Of a DNA stretch of 64,000 bases, positions 37,572 through 47,710 are shown in pieces. Both the position numbers and the translations under genes were made by a program. The stretch spans positions 124,001 through 188,000 of the forward strand of contig CP003083.1 in the NCBI GenBank assembly GCA_000306725.1. The letters are read 5' to 3'. A model generated the notes under the pieces. The model had not been told where the DNA came from. It saw only the letters and a program-made list of their open reading frames with translations, and did not search any database. The stretch comes from Methanolobus psychrophilus R15 (lineage in GTDB: Archaea; Halobacteriota; Methanosarcinia; Methanosarcinales; Methanosarcinaceae). How positions within the stretch are numbered: position 1 is the first letter of the stretch; every line of letters starts with the position of its first letter.

Positions 37572-39611
37572 ATGCTGACCAATGACACAGACATCGGAAC
37601 TGACGAAAAACTGAATCTATACTTTCCTGGAAGAGTGGTCAGGAAGGACCTGACAAAGCAGATCAAGGTAGGCCACAACGTCCCTGTCTATGTCCTTGAA
37701 TACCTGCTGGGAGCTAACTGCGCCACCACTGATGAGGAGCTGATACAGCAGGGTGTCAAGAAGGTCAAAGGCATCCTCTCAGACAACTATGTCCGCCCGG
37801 ATGAAGCAGAGAAGATCAAATCAAAGATAAGGGAAACAGGCTACTACACAATCATCGACAAGGTCTCTGTGAAACTGAACGAAAAAAGAGACATCTATGA
37901 AGCTCTCTTCTCCAACCTCGGCCTGTCGGCTGTACAGGTAGACCCTGAGTATGTCACACGATACGATAAACTTCTTGGTGGAGGTATCTGGTGCATAATA
38001 AAGATGGAGTACAACGCCGAAATGGTGCCATCCCCTTTTATCATATCAAGCCTGAAGCCCATACAGATCCCTAACATCAACATCTCTGAGGTAATAGAGC
38101 AGCGCAAGAACTTCACCAAGGATGAATGGATAGATGTCCTCCTAAGATCCGTAGGCATGGAACCAACACAACTGGAAATGCCTGCCAAATGGCATCTCTT
38201 GGAACGCATGGTGCCTCTCGTGGAGAATAATTACAACCTCTGTGAACTTGGCCCCCGCAGCACGGGAAAATCCCATATCTACAAGGAAATATCCCCCAAC
38301 TCCATACTTATATCCGGAGGACAGACAACAGTTGCAAACCTCTTCTACAATCTGGGTACACGTCAGGTAGGTCTTGTGGGTCTCTGGGACGTTGTAGCCT
38401 TTGACGAGGTAGCAGGCATCCGTTTCAAGGACAAGGATGGCATCCAGATCTTAAAAGACTACATGGCATCCGGCTCCTTTGCAAGAGGCAAGGACCAAAT
38501 CAACGCCAATGCCTCCATCGCCTTCGTTGGTAACGTTAACCAGAGCATATCATCGTTACTTAAGACATCCCATCTCTTCTCTCCATTCCCTGAGGCAATG
38601 AACAATGACAGCGCATTCTTTGACAGGATGCATTACTACTTGCCAGGATGGGAAGTTCCTAAATTCCGACCGGAGCATTTCACAGACAGATATGGTTTCA
38701 TCGTTGACTATCTGGCAGAGTTCCTGAGGGAGATGAGAAAACGCTCCTACAGCGATTTGATCTTCAGGTATTTCAGCTTGGGTAACAACCTGAATCAGAG
38801 AGATGTTATCGCAGTCAAAAAAACCGTTTCAGGACTTGCAAAGATCATCCACCCAGATGAGGATATATCAAAACAAGATGCGCAGGAGATACTGGAATAT
38901 GCCCTCGTGGGAAGGCGAAGGGTCAAAGAGCAACTGAAAAAGATCGGGGGCATGGAGTTCTTTGATGTGAATTTCTCCTACATCGACAACGAAGATATGG
39001 AAGAGCACTTTGTCAACGTCCCTGAAAGCGGGGGGAACAAGATAATACCACCTGGTCTTACAAAGCCCGGACAGGTCTATGCAGTTGCTGCAACAGAGTC
39101 CGGAAAGATAGGCATTTACAAGACAGAGCTCCAGGTAGTATCAGGTTCAGGCAAATATGAAGCATCCGGTCTCAATTCGAATGCAAAAGCAAAGGAATCC
39201 GTAAAAACAGCGATCAACTATTTCAAAGCCAACGCCAAGTCCATAAGCCAATCGATCTCCACTAAAGAAAGAGATTATTTCATGAATCTGCAGGATGTCT
39301 ATGGAGTCGGGGCCTCTGATGGCCTGTCACTGGCTGCTTTCATCAGTCTCTGTTCAGGAGCGCTGGAAAGACCAATACAGGAACAGACAGCTATTATCGG
39401 GACTATGACCATAGGCGGCTCCATCTTGAATATAGACAACCTCTCAGATCTTCTGCAAGTCTCCCTAGATGCCGGGGCCAGGAAGGTATTGATTCCTGCA
39501 TCCGCTACATCAAAATTGGGTACTGTGCCAGCTGATTTGTTGAGCAAGTTCCAGCTTGCATTTTATGCTGATCCGGTTGATGCGGTGCATAAGGCGCTGT
39601 TCTTTGGATGA
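37572..39611 (+). CDS. brxL: BREX Lon-like protein BrxL
   Basis: A 679-aa protein. The central AAA+ module has a Walker A-like GPRSTGKSHIYKEI and Walker B GLWDVVAFDEVAGI. The C-terminal domain resembles Lon protease (GASDGLSLAAFISLCSG with the presumed Ser, then TMTIGGSILNI and DAGARKVLIPASA with the Lys). BrxL multimers bind DNA and, in studied systems, are needed for defence but not for methylation. Its presence, with PglZ and BrxB/BrxC, marks this as type 1 BREX. It is the last gene of the operon, with T-rich sequence after the stop. Confidence 0.94.
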   Translation: MLTNDTDIGTDEKLNLYFPGRVVRKDLTKQIKVGHNVPVYVLEYLLGANCATTDEELIQQGVKKVKGILSDNYVRPDEAEKIKSKIRETGYYTIIDKVSVKLNEKRDIYEALFSNLGLSAVQVDPEYVTRYDKLLGGGIWCIIKMEYNAEMVPSPFIISSLKPIQIPNINISEVIEQRKNFTKDEWIDVLLRSVGMEPTQLEMPAKWHLLERMVPLVENNYNLCELGPRSTGKSHIYKEISPNSILISGGQTTVANLFYNLGTRQVGLVGLWDVVAFDEVAGIRFKDKDGIQILKDYMASGSFARGKDQINANASIAFVGNVNQSISSLLKTSHLFSPFPEAMNNDSAFFDRMHYYLPGWEVPKFRPEHFTDRYGFIVDYLAEFLREMRKRSYSDLIFRYFSLGNNLNQRDVIAVKKTVSGLAKIIHPDEDISKQDAQEILEYALVGRRRVKEQLKKIGGMEFFDVNFSYIDNEDMEEHFVNVPESGGNKIIPPGLTKPGQVYAVAATESGKIGIYKTELQVVSGSGKYEASGLNSNAKAKESVKTAINYFKANAKSISQSISTKERDYFMNLQDVYGVGASDGLSLAAFISLCSGALERPIQEQTAIIGTMTIGGSILNIDNLSDLLQVSLDAGARKVLIPASATSKLGTVPADLLSKFQLAFYADPVDAVHKALFFG

Positions 39612-39841
39612 TTTTTCCTATCTTTTTTGACCATAATTGTTTTTCAGTCTTTACTTTTTGTATGAGTATAGAACATTGAAAAATGTTAGTCTGAGGCTCT
39701 TTTTTTGCACTCGTTTTTTTTGTTTTTTATTCTAGTTTAAATGGCACGCACAAGCAACTTTTATCCAGCTTTTCTTTGAAGTCAATTAATTTTTAATTAT
39801 TATGTAAGCTTCTATCAGTTTAAATAAGTTCGACTGCAGGG

Positions 39842-41287
39842 TCAATGACACAGTGGGCATTCTAGCCCAGTATCATAGCAGGCTTTGCATACGGGAACTA
39901 CGTGGTCACAGGTATCCCATTTATAAGCAATTGACCGAAGATGATCTTTCCCACAAAAAGCGCATTTGACAACATAACCTTTGTCCGTGTGGATTATTTC
40001 CTGTGTCGGAGGAAATAGTGCCCTCCATTTTTCGAGCTTGACTTGCTCATATTCTTCAATATATTCACTATCTGGCGATATCAACCAGAGCTTGTAATTA
40101 TTGTATTCTTTCTTGAATCCAAGAGCATTCTCCGTGATTATCTTATATTCTTTTGCTATTTCGGTGTATTGCTGGCACAAGTATTGGTACTGCTCGAGCA
40201 AAAAAGGTAAATCGTGGTCCTTAAATGCCTTTCCCATGGTCTGATACCGATACAACCATACGAAATCCTCAGCCTCATTTATAATAGATTCTTGTTCTTT
40301 CCTGACCAAGGATATCTCAGCCAGTAATTCAGTGATTTCCTTTGATAATTTCTCATATTCTGGTGAAAACTTTGCTAATATCTGTTCAAAGTATTGTTTT
40401 TTGTAATTTTCAATCTCTTGCAGCACTGTCAAATACTCATGATATAGCTCATTGTACTGCTTTTTTAAGTCCTCCATTTCAGCAGATATAAGTACAATAT
40501 TTTTCATTATATCTGTGATGCGTGCAAACAGAACAATGTCCCGTGCTTCATTAAGCACCTGCTGGTAATCATTTTCTAACATTCTGTACTGATTGGCTAT
40601 TTGCCATCCTTCGTCTTGCAACGAGACGTATTCTGAGTATACCCTTTTTATGTCGGATATTATGTTTACATTATCACCATTGCCATTGATTTCCAGCCAC
40701 ATCTCATCCCATCTGAAGTACGGAAGCTCAGTTTCAAATTGCTGTTTAAAATCACAATATCTGGTGACAGAGACCGGAATATAAAGGACATCAATCCCGT
40801 TTTCCTGATAGAACTCCTTTTTCTCCGGGGAATCGTCGTGCGTATGGACAATCTCTATTGCTGTATGCAGTTCCCCTTGAGAAAGCAGGGCAACGTCAGG
40901 GACGTATTCAATCTGGCTTCTGTACTCAAGTTCTATGCTGTCGATGTTTTGAAGAGGAGAATACCTTGTAGTGTGGTACTGCGTGTCGAATGCATTAAAC
41001 TTGAATCTAAGTGTAGTAGATGGAGATTGTCTCTTTTCCAAGTGGTTTTTTAAATAATGGTACAAGCACAGTTTTGAGTTAGAATGTACAATAGACTCTC
41101 CTGTTCCAGTGTGGGTGGAGTTAGCATAATGAGCAAAATGATGTGCACGGAGGTCACCAACCTTTGCCATCATTTTTTCGCCACAGTCCGGACAAATGTA
41201 AGATGCCTCTTTGCTAATCTTTTTTACGTCTTCAATCCAAACAACCTCGTCCAAGGAACTAAATGCATACTCATATTCAACCATCAT
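39842..41287 (-). CDS. CoiA-like nuclease with coiled coil and zinc-ribbon tail
   Basis: A 481-aa protein. The N-terminus has a CxxC treble clef (YICPDCGEKMMAKVG) and HHFAHY, then HSNSKLCLYHYL as in CoiA. A PD-(D/E)xK-like core follows (YVPDVALLSQ, TAIEIVHTHDD, IDVLYIPVS), the catalytic Lys being replaced by Val/His context. A coiled coil covers residues about 205-390. The C-terminus holds CAFCGKDH, CDHVVPVCKAC and CPLC, a zinc site with HNH character. It is the third gene of the helicase operon, 13 bases after the preceding stop. Likely DNA processing in defence (inference). Confidence 0.75.
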   Translation of the reverse strand: MMVEYEYAFSSLDEVVWIEDVKKISKEASYICPDCGEKMMAKVGDLRAHHFAHYANSTHTGTGESIVHSNSKLCLYHYLKNHLEKRQSPSTTLRFKFNAFDTQYHTTRYSPLQNIDSIELEYRSQIEYVPDVALLSQGELHTAIEIVHTHDDSPEKKEFYQENGIDVLYIPVSVTRYCDFKQQFETELPYFRWDEMWLEINGNGDNVNIISDIKRVYSEYVSLQDEGWQIANQYRMLENDYQQVLNEARDIVLFARITDIMKNIVLISAEMEDLKKQYNELYHEYLTVLQEIENYKKQYFEQILAKFSPEYEKLSKEITELLAEISLVRKEQESIINEAEDFVWLYRYQTMGKAFKDHDLPFLLEQYQYLCQQYTEIAKEYKIITENALGFKKEYNNYKLWLISPDSEYIEEYEQVKLEKWRALFPPTQEIIHTDKGYVVKCAFCGKDHLRSIAYKWDTCDHVVPVCKACYDTGLECPLCH

Positions 41288-41300
41288 TGCCCACTCCGCT

Positions 41301-44210
41301 TTAAATTAAAGTTTGTTCGACTATGTTCTTATCAAACAATTCTATAATCTTCCTTGGATTCCTATCGCCAGCTATCAGTATCCACCAATAACCCGGAACT
41401 TCTAGAGGTTCATCTTTCTTCTTTCCAAAGGCTCCTTTTACAATAGATGACCACTCCATATCAGTTATCTTTGAATTTGGATTCAACTCGGAAAGGCTAT
41501 CCTTAACAAGTTTATATCTTCCGTCAGGTATGAAATATTTGAGAATATTGCCAAGTTTCAGAGTGCCATAGCCTGTTGATGGCAGAATTTTCATATCATT
41601 ATATCTTCTGCTGACCATCTGTTCTGCCTCTGCCCGTATCTTCTCGATGTTCAACTCTTGATTTTCGACAGTGGCGTCAACTCCCAGTTTCAGAGCGGTT
41701 TCCTGCGCCCATGAGAGATCATCCAAGTATCTCAAATTATCATCCGGACTTACATAAGACTCGTATTTCGGAACTGCAAAATAGTGATGGAAAACTGGTT
41801 TTTTACCTTCCTTTTTCCTCAACACCCTACCCATCCTCTGGACCAGTTCTAACTTTGTCTTTGAAGAAGAAACATTGATTCCGATCTCCGCATCTGGTAT
41901 ATCTATTCCTTCATTAAGCATATCGGCTCCGATGAGCACTCCATACTCTGCCTGTTTGAATTGCATTATTACTTTATTGGGATCATCTTTTATTTTGGAG
42001 TGAATGACAAAGACGTTATCAAAATGCTTTCTCAGTTCCATACCAACACTGTCGCATGTTTCAATGTACTTAAGAAAGACAATCACCTTTTTCTTTGCTG
42101 CAAGATACTGTTTCGTGAGTTCTATGGCGTCATTTATCTTTGGTTCTGATTTGTGGATAATTGACCTTCTTTCCAAGATTAGGTATTGCAATTGTTTCCA
42201 TTGGTCTGGCAGACTGAAGCCTTCATATCTTGCGGTTTCTACTAGCTTGACAAACTCATAGAGATCATCAATCCTTCTGAACTTATTATTTGAAAGTTTA
42301 GAGATAATGGCATGATCATTTTTGACAAAATTGAAAAGTTTTGTGATCTTATCAGATATTCTCCTGAAATCAATCTCTTCGTCTATGGATAGATAAACAG
42401 TATGAAGCTTCCATTCGAACTTTGGCAGGACTCCACGAGAAATTGCATCCTCAACTGCAAAAGTGTAAACAACATGACCCAAGTTTCTAGTAAGGATACT
42501 CCGTTTCATAGATCCGTCAATGGTAGCAGAAAGACCGAGTTTCCATTTACAGTCTACAGAGAGAGCTTTTTTGAACTCCGAAGCAGCAGAGTGATGAACT
42601 TCATCTACTATCAAGAGATCCGTTGGGTAATCTTGTGGGTTCTTATAGACTGTTTGAAGAGTATTGAAATATATCTTTATCCCATTACAACTTAAAGGGA
42701 TATCATAATCTGATAAAGGATTTGCTGGCAAGCCAAACTTGTCAATAGCTTCTCTTTTCCATTGGTTCAAGATTGCCCTTGAGTGAGCAAATACCCTTAC
42801 TACGCCTTTTTTCTGAGTCTTCCCAAGTGCTTCTATCGCCATCATACCCACGAGGGTCTTACCGGTGGCAGTTGCCATTTCAAGAATTCCTTTATGGTTG
42901 TTAGATTCCCATGCCTGAAACGCTTCTACCTGATGGTCCCATGGAAATAACAGTATTTTGGGACTGTTTATGAATTCCCATACTTCTCTGGAACTAATAC
43001 CTGACAAATTCTCTTGGAAGACATTTATTGTCCTTTCATCTTTGAGTAATGAATAGAGCTCAAGGAAAAATAATGCACTACCCGGAACACAATACTCTGA
43101 AGCCATTTTTACGTATTCAGGAGAAATATCCATTTTTCGAAGCATTTTTTTGAAAAATAGAAGTGTTGAATCTACTTCTGTAGTGCCAAAGTAATTTACC
43201 GATTGTTTATTTACCAAACTGAAAAGATTTGTATTGATTAATTTTCTAAACTGGATAAAATTTTCTTTAACATTATCAAAATAATCCCCATCAACTTTCT
43301 TGAAATCGGATTTTTGGATCCTTTGTCTTAGTATTCCGAAAAATATGGATGAAAAGGCATTTTCAAGCTTAGTGTATTCAGTTTTATAACCTAATAAATC
43401 CCTTTTCAACGTTGGGACAAATAGTCCATACTCCTTGTAATAAGTATAGATCATCAGTTCATCATCTATAATTGCAAGTTTTCTAATATCTGATGAGCCG
43501 TTAAGATAAATTTTGCAGAAGTCTCCAAAGGAAAGCCCTTCCCCCTTTAAGGCTTCAATACCTATCTTCTTTATATTCAATGTCCCTTGCTTTGGGATGA
43601 ATTCTTTTGCATTGGTAGAAGTATCTATTGCTGCTATTTTCCTTTCTTCTATATTGTTAGTTTTCTTTGTATTCTTTGCTTTTGACTTTGTCTTTGTGTC
43701 ATTAGATAGAAAGTATAGTTTATTTGCATTCGATCTTTTTCTCATGGCATGATTCTGTATTTGAGTTACAGCTTTTCTATCTTGGATAGATTTAAGTTTC
43801 AATTGAGTATCATTGTCATGTTTATTTATTGCCATTATTTTATTTAGATGTCTCTCTGCTTCATAGATATCGTTTTCTTTTAGTTCTATATCTGAGATGG
43901 CTTTTAAAGCATCAACATGTTCTTCATCAAGGCGAATTGTTCTTCGATAGTATTTTTTTGCTTTTTTTATGTCAAATAAAAACTCATATGTAAAACCCAG
44001 CATGTAGTATATCTCTGCATTTTCTGGATCCAGCTTCTGTACTTCTTTGAAACAGTGAAGAGATCTTTCATAATCTCCAGTTTTAAAGAACTCAATTCCT
44101 TCAAGATATAATTCATCTTTCAACTTTTTATTATCGGAAAAAGTGCAGCTTGATGACATCACATTATCTTGCATTACTACGCCTCTTTTTTCGCTTACAA
44201 ATATTATCAC
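41301..44210 (-). CDS. TPR-SF2 helicase fusion
   Basis: A 969-aa protein. N-terminal TPRs (EGIEFFKTGDYERSLHCF, YYMLGFTYEFLFDIKKAKKY, EAERHLNKIM) are followed by an unknown region and then an SF2 helicase: motif I ATATGKTLVGMMA, DEAH-like LLIVDEVHHSAASEF, motif III LGLSATIDG and motif VI VQRMGRVLRKKEGKK. The C-terminus resembles restriction-type helicases. A GTG at 44210 overlaps the previous stop by GTGA; ATG 44174 (MQDNV) with AAAGAGGCG upstream is an alternative. It sits between a helicase-nuclease and a CoiA-like nuclease in one operon. Confidence 0.82.
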   Translation of the reverse strand: MIIFVSEKRGVVMQDNVMSSSCTFSDNKKLKDELYLEGIEFFKTGDYERSLHCFKEVQKLDPENAEIYYMLGFTYEFLFDIKKAKKYYRRTIRLDEEHVDALKAISDIELKENDIYEAERHLNKIMAINKHDNDTQLKLKSIQDRKAVTQIQNHAMRKRSNANKLYFLSNDTKTKSKAKNTKKTNNIEERKIAAIDTSTNAKEFIPKQGTLNIKKIGIEALKGEGLSFGDFCKIYLNGSSDIRKLAIIDDELMIYTYYKEYGLFVPTLKRDLLGYKTEYTKLENAFSSIFFGILRQRIQKSDFKKVDGDYFDNVKENFIQFRKLINTNLFSLVNKQSVNYFGTTEVDSTLLFFKKMLRKMDISPEYVKMASEYCVPGSALFFLELYSLLKDERTINVFQENLSGISSREVWEFINSPKILLFPWDHQVEAFQAWESNNHKGILEMATATGKTLVGMMAIEALGKTQKKGVVRVFAHSRAILNQWKREAIDKFGLPANPLSDYDIPLSCNGIKIYFNTLQTVYKNPQDYPTDLLIVDEVHHSAASEFKKALSVDCKWKLGLSATIDGSMKRSILTRNLGHVVYTFAVEDAISRGVLPKFEWKLHTVYLSIDEEIDFRRISDKITKLFNFVKNDHAIISKLSNNKFRRIDDLYEFVKLVETARYEGFSLPDQWKQLQYLILERRSIIHKSEPKINDAIELTKQYLAAKKKVIVFLKYIETCDSVGMELRKHFDNVFVIHSKIKDDPNKVIMQFKQAEYGVLIGADMLNEGIDIPDAEIGINVSSSKTKLELVQRMGRVLRKKEGKKPVFHHYFAVPKYESYVSPDDNLRYLDDLSWAQETALKLGVDATVENQELNIEKIRAEAEQMVSRRYNDMKILPSTGYGTLKLGNILKYFIPDGRYKLVKDSLSELNPNSKITDMEWSSIVKGAFGKKKDEPLEVPGYWWILIAGDRNPRKIIELFDKNIVEQTLI

Positions 44211-47200
44211 TTATTTTCTGTATGCTTGCATATCCGTTTATAATCACAAAACCGACAGTTTGGCTCCCCCTTAACCTCAAAGTTCTCCCCAGTTATCCTC
44301 CTCACCATCTCCCTTACCCTTCCAGCCACAGCCTCAACACTCTCCTCGCTCACGTCCACCAATCTCAATTCAGCAACATCAGGATTGACATACATGTGGC
44401 CTGCCTGCACCGGCAACTTACCGTACTTTCCCTTCACAGCCAAACAATAAACCGCTATCTGGATATCCTCTTTCAGCTGGTTTTTAGTGTAGGGAGTCTT
44501 GTTGGTCTTGTAGTCGATAACAATAAAGTCCCCGTCCGGTGTCCTGTCCAGGCGGTCGATGTAACCTCCAAACTTTGCACCGTCAATACTCAGGTCAAAT
44601 CCTTCCTCCACTTCCACGGTCTCGTTTGGGTTGTTTTCTTCGGAATTCGTCCAGAATTCCAGCATTCTCTGCATTCTGGAATATTCCTGCTCTCCCTGTG
44701 TTCTGGAATCAAAGACATGTGGGTTCCACGTAGAATCCAGCAATTCCCTTGCCTTGGAGATGTCAGGAGATTCTCCCTGCATCCGCAATCTTGACATCTG
44801 CTCGAATACCGCATGCACATCAGTTCCAACCTGGAAAAAAGTCTTCTGTGGTACCGGTATCTTCAGCACATAGCTGTACTTGAACTTCAGAGGGCAGTCT
44901 TCATACATCTTAATGCCTGATGCCGAGAAACGCATATCCTTGTCTACAAGAGGCGGCAGCTTTCCATCAACCAAAGCTTCCAGATCTTCGGGAGGCATGG
45001 GGCTTACACGCAGGAACTCTGAGATGTCAAAGGCCTGCAGGTTTCCCTTAAGCTCCAGTTCCCTGATCTGTGCAACCACCACCAGTGACTCCACAGCCTG
45101 TTTTAGCTGACCCTGATTAGTATAGATCCTGACAAGCCTCTCAAACTCGTCTCTTTTTCGCTTGAGATTGGAATCCTCCACTACTTCGCATCTCTCCTCG
45201 CATAGAGGAGCTTCAATGAACTCTACCAGAGGATTCTTTGCATAATCGATCTGCTCAAGGAACTCACTTGGTTTCACGCCGCGTTTGTTACCCTCGTATA
45301 TCTCGGGAAACACGAGGTATAACTTTTCCTTTGCACGGGTCATTGCCACATAGGCAAGTCTCCGTTCTTCTTCAACATGCAATACCTTCTCATCGGCATC
45401 TCTTTGGACGCCCTTTGCAAGTTCTGCAGGTACCGTGAATTTCTTGCGAGTATGCTGCAAAGGCAAGTGTCTTGCAGCCATATCACACACAAAAACAGCC
45501 TTTGCTTCCTTTCCCTTGGACTGGTGGATGGTCATCACCTTGACAGTATTGTCATCAGTGGACTCACCATCCTCTATATCCAGGTTGAACACAAGGTCCA
45601 GATGTTTAACGACGGTCTCAAACTCTGACCCCCCATCAACAAGCTCCAGATCCTCCACCATGCTGACAAGTGAATTAAGTATCCTGATATTTCTCCTGGA
45701 CTGTGGGGTATCCTCGTGCAGTTGCGAACGGTAGATATCCGTTGCATCCATCAGTAGATGCTTGACGGTATCAGATGGAAGATGGTTCTTCTTGTAGACG
45801 AGAAGTTCCTCCACCCTCTGGACAAAAGACTTTAAAAGAGACTCCTGAGTAATACCGGTATCTGCAAGGTGATGCAGCAGAACTGAATAGATGCCATCAC
45901 CCTGCAGTGCATCTTCTCTGCTGAGCCTGCGGGCAAGCACATTAATCCTCTGCAGGTTATGCTCGCTCACACCTTCCCTGCCAAATACCCTTGCAAAGGC
46001 CACACCGTTATTGAATGGATCTGCCACCACACGCATGTAGGCAATTGCTTCCTGTACAATAGGGAATTGGTTCAGTTGCAATGCACCTACGTATTCCACA
46101 GGTAACAGGTATTTTCGAAGAGCCTCGCTAAACTTCCTGCCGTCAGCACGCTTTCTTGTAAGGATATAGATATCCTTTGGCTGAAGACCTTCCTCGGCCA
46201 CCAGCCTGTTTACTTCCGATGCCACCCACTCAGCTTCGCTCGCATCATTGGGAGCTTTTACAACCTTTACTTTTGAGATATTTCCATTGGATGAAACTAT
46301 CTTTTTCTCTTCTCTTTCCGGATTGAAACCAATGAGCTGCCTGGAAAGTTCAACTATCTGGGATGTGGAACGATAATTGACTCCCAAGGAGATCTTCTCA
46401 AGATTAGGGTAATACTCCTGCAATTGCCTTATATTGGAAAGGTAGGCACCTCGGAACCTGTAGATGCACTGATCATCATCCGCCACGCAAGTCAGGTTAT
46501 TGCCATCTGCCAGAAGATTAACAAGATACAACTGCGAGTAGTTGGTATCCTGGAACTCGTCAACTAGAATGTAATCGTAACGGCTTTTAACTTTGTTCCT
46601 GACAATACTGTTACTCTCTAAAAGCTGGCATGCTATGGAGATCATGTCATTGTAATCCAGAAAGCCATTATTATGCTTGTACTGCCTGTATCGTTCATAG
46701 AATCTGGCAAGATCCTGCAACTTCAGGAGAGTGTCAATTCTATCGTCAGCCAGTTCTGCCTCTGAGGACAGCTGTGATTCAACATAGCCATGAATATCTG
46801 AAGGCAAGACAAGGTGGTCCTGAAACTGTGAAACACCTTCAAGCAGGCTATCTATGAGGTCGTAGGGAGACGGAGGAATATTGATGCTTTCAAATCCAAA
46901 AGAGTCGATATGCCTGATACCCCATATATTGGAGTGCTCCTTTGAGATTAATTTGGCCCCGGAATTTATACCCAAATCAAAAGAGAATTCCCTGATAATG
47001 TTGTTGCAGAAGGAGTGGAATGTTGAGACGGTCATACCGCTTCCATAGCCGATGTTTTTCTCGATCCTTTCCTCCATCTCCCCCGCGGCTTTTTCTGAAA
47101 ATGTGAGCGCAAGTATCTTTTCTGGTTCCAGGCCATTCTTTATTAGGCTTACTACCTTTTCGGTAATAGTCAAGGTTTTACCTGAACCGGGGCCTGCAAG

Positions 47201-47275
47201 TATGAGTAAGGGCCCTGTTCTGTAAGATACTGCCTTTAACTGATTCTCATTAAGTGTCGCTTCAACCAATCCCAT
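44207..47275 (-). CDS. UvrD/Rep-like helicase fused to Cas4/AddB-like nuclease
   Basis: A 1022-aa protein. SF1A motifs are Walker A LILAGPGSGKTLTITEKV, ILVDEFQDTNYSQLYLV, VNYRSTSQIVEL and motif VI YVAMTRAKEKLYLVF. The C-terminal PD-(D/E)xK nuclease shows FIVIDYKTNKTPYTK. Its four cysteines for an iron-sulphur staple are in YEDCPLKFKY and CRFCDYKRICKH. Such fusions unwind and degrade DNA ends in repair or defence. It is the first gene of a three-gene minus-strand operon and is divergent from the CARF-HTH regulator, 435 bases away. Confidence 0.9.
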   Translation of the reverse strand: MGLVEATLNENQLKAVSYRTGPLLILAGPGSGKTLTITEKVVSLIKNGLEPEKILALTFSEKAAGEMEERIEKNIGYGSGMTVSTFHSFCNNIIREFSFDLGINSGAKLISKEHSNIWGIRHIDSFGFESINIPPSPYDLIDSLLEGVSQFQDHLVLPSDIHGYVESQLSSEAELADDRIDTLLKLQDLARFYERYRQYKHNNGFLDYNDMISIACQLLESNSIVRNKVKSRYDYILVDEFQDTNYSQLYLVNLLADGNNLTCVADDDQCIYRFRGAYLSNIRQLQEYYPNLEKISLGVNYRSTSQIVELSRQLIGFNPEREEKKIVSSNGNISKVKVVKAPNDASEAEWVASEVNRLVAEEGLQPKDIYILTRKRADGRKFSEALRKYLLPVEYVGALQLNQFPIVQEAIAYMRVVADPFNNGVAFARVFGREGVSEHNLQRINVLARRLSREDALQGDGIYSVLLHHLADTGITQESLLKSFVQRVEELLVYKKNHLPSDTVKHLLMDATDIYRSQLHEDTPQSRRNIRILNSLVSMVEDLELVDGGSEFETVVKHLDLVFNLDIEDGESTDDNTVKVMTIHQSKGKEAKAVFVCDMAARHLPLQHTRKKFTVPAELAKGVQRDADEKVLHVEEERRLAYVAMTRAKEKLYLVFPEIYEGNKRGVKPSEFLEQIDYAKNPLVEFIEAPLCEERCEVVEDSNLKRKRDEFERLVRIYTNQGQLKQAVESLVVVAQIRELELKGNLQAFDISEFLRVSPMPPEDLEALVDGKLPPLVDKDMRFSASGIKMYEDCPLKFKYSYVLKIPVPQKTFFQVGTDVHAVFEQMSRLRMQGESPDISKARELLDSTWNPHVFDSRTQGEQEYSRMQRMLEFWTNSEENNPNETVEVEEGFDLSIDGAKFGGYIDRLDRTPDGDFIVIDYKTNKTPYTKNQLKEDIQIAVYCLAVKGKYGKLPVQAGHMYVNPDVAELRLVDVSEESVEAVAGRVREMVRRITGENFEVKGEPNCRFCDYKRICKHTENK

Positions 47276-47540
47276 TCCTCCTCTTTTTTAACTCAGTCCT
47301 CTCATATATTTGCTCAAGCCATCCGTTCAGGCAAATTAAAGTTCCAAACCATTTTTGCTATACCTGACAACTGATCACCTAAATTAAATATAAATATAGT
47401 TTGAATCAATTAAAACCTTTTTATTCATATCTGCTGAGTTTCTGGTTCAAAAGTCGTTTTTTGAGGCAGCATCACCACCCAATGACTTTGCTGCCTCTGA
47501 ACTTCGTTTTGTACCCCCCAGCAATTCCAACCCGGCACAA

Positions 47541-47700
47541 CTATTCATTAAACTAAATGCATTTTGCATTTAGTTGTGAATATTTACTATTCACAGTTAC
47601 TAATCTATATATAGTTTTCTACATCTATAATAAATTAAATGGCTATAATATGGATTGATTTAAGATAAAACCAATTAAGAATATATACTATTCACTCTAA
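47541..47700 (+). promoter_or_regulatory. Palindromic operators between the helicase operon and the CARF regulator
   Basis: A perfect 11-bp palindrome, AACTAAATGCA-TTT-TGCATTTAGTT, lies at 47551-47575. It is followed directly by TGTGAATA-TTTAC-TATTCACA at 47575-47595. Half sites CTATTCATT at 47541 and ACTATTCACT near 47687 share the TATTCA core. The last lies on the probable TATA box (ATATATACTA near 47681) of the CARF-HTH gene. This suggests autoregulation, perhaps with control of the helicase operon. Confidence 0.55.
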
Positions 47701-47710
47701 TATAACAGCA

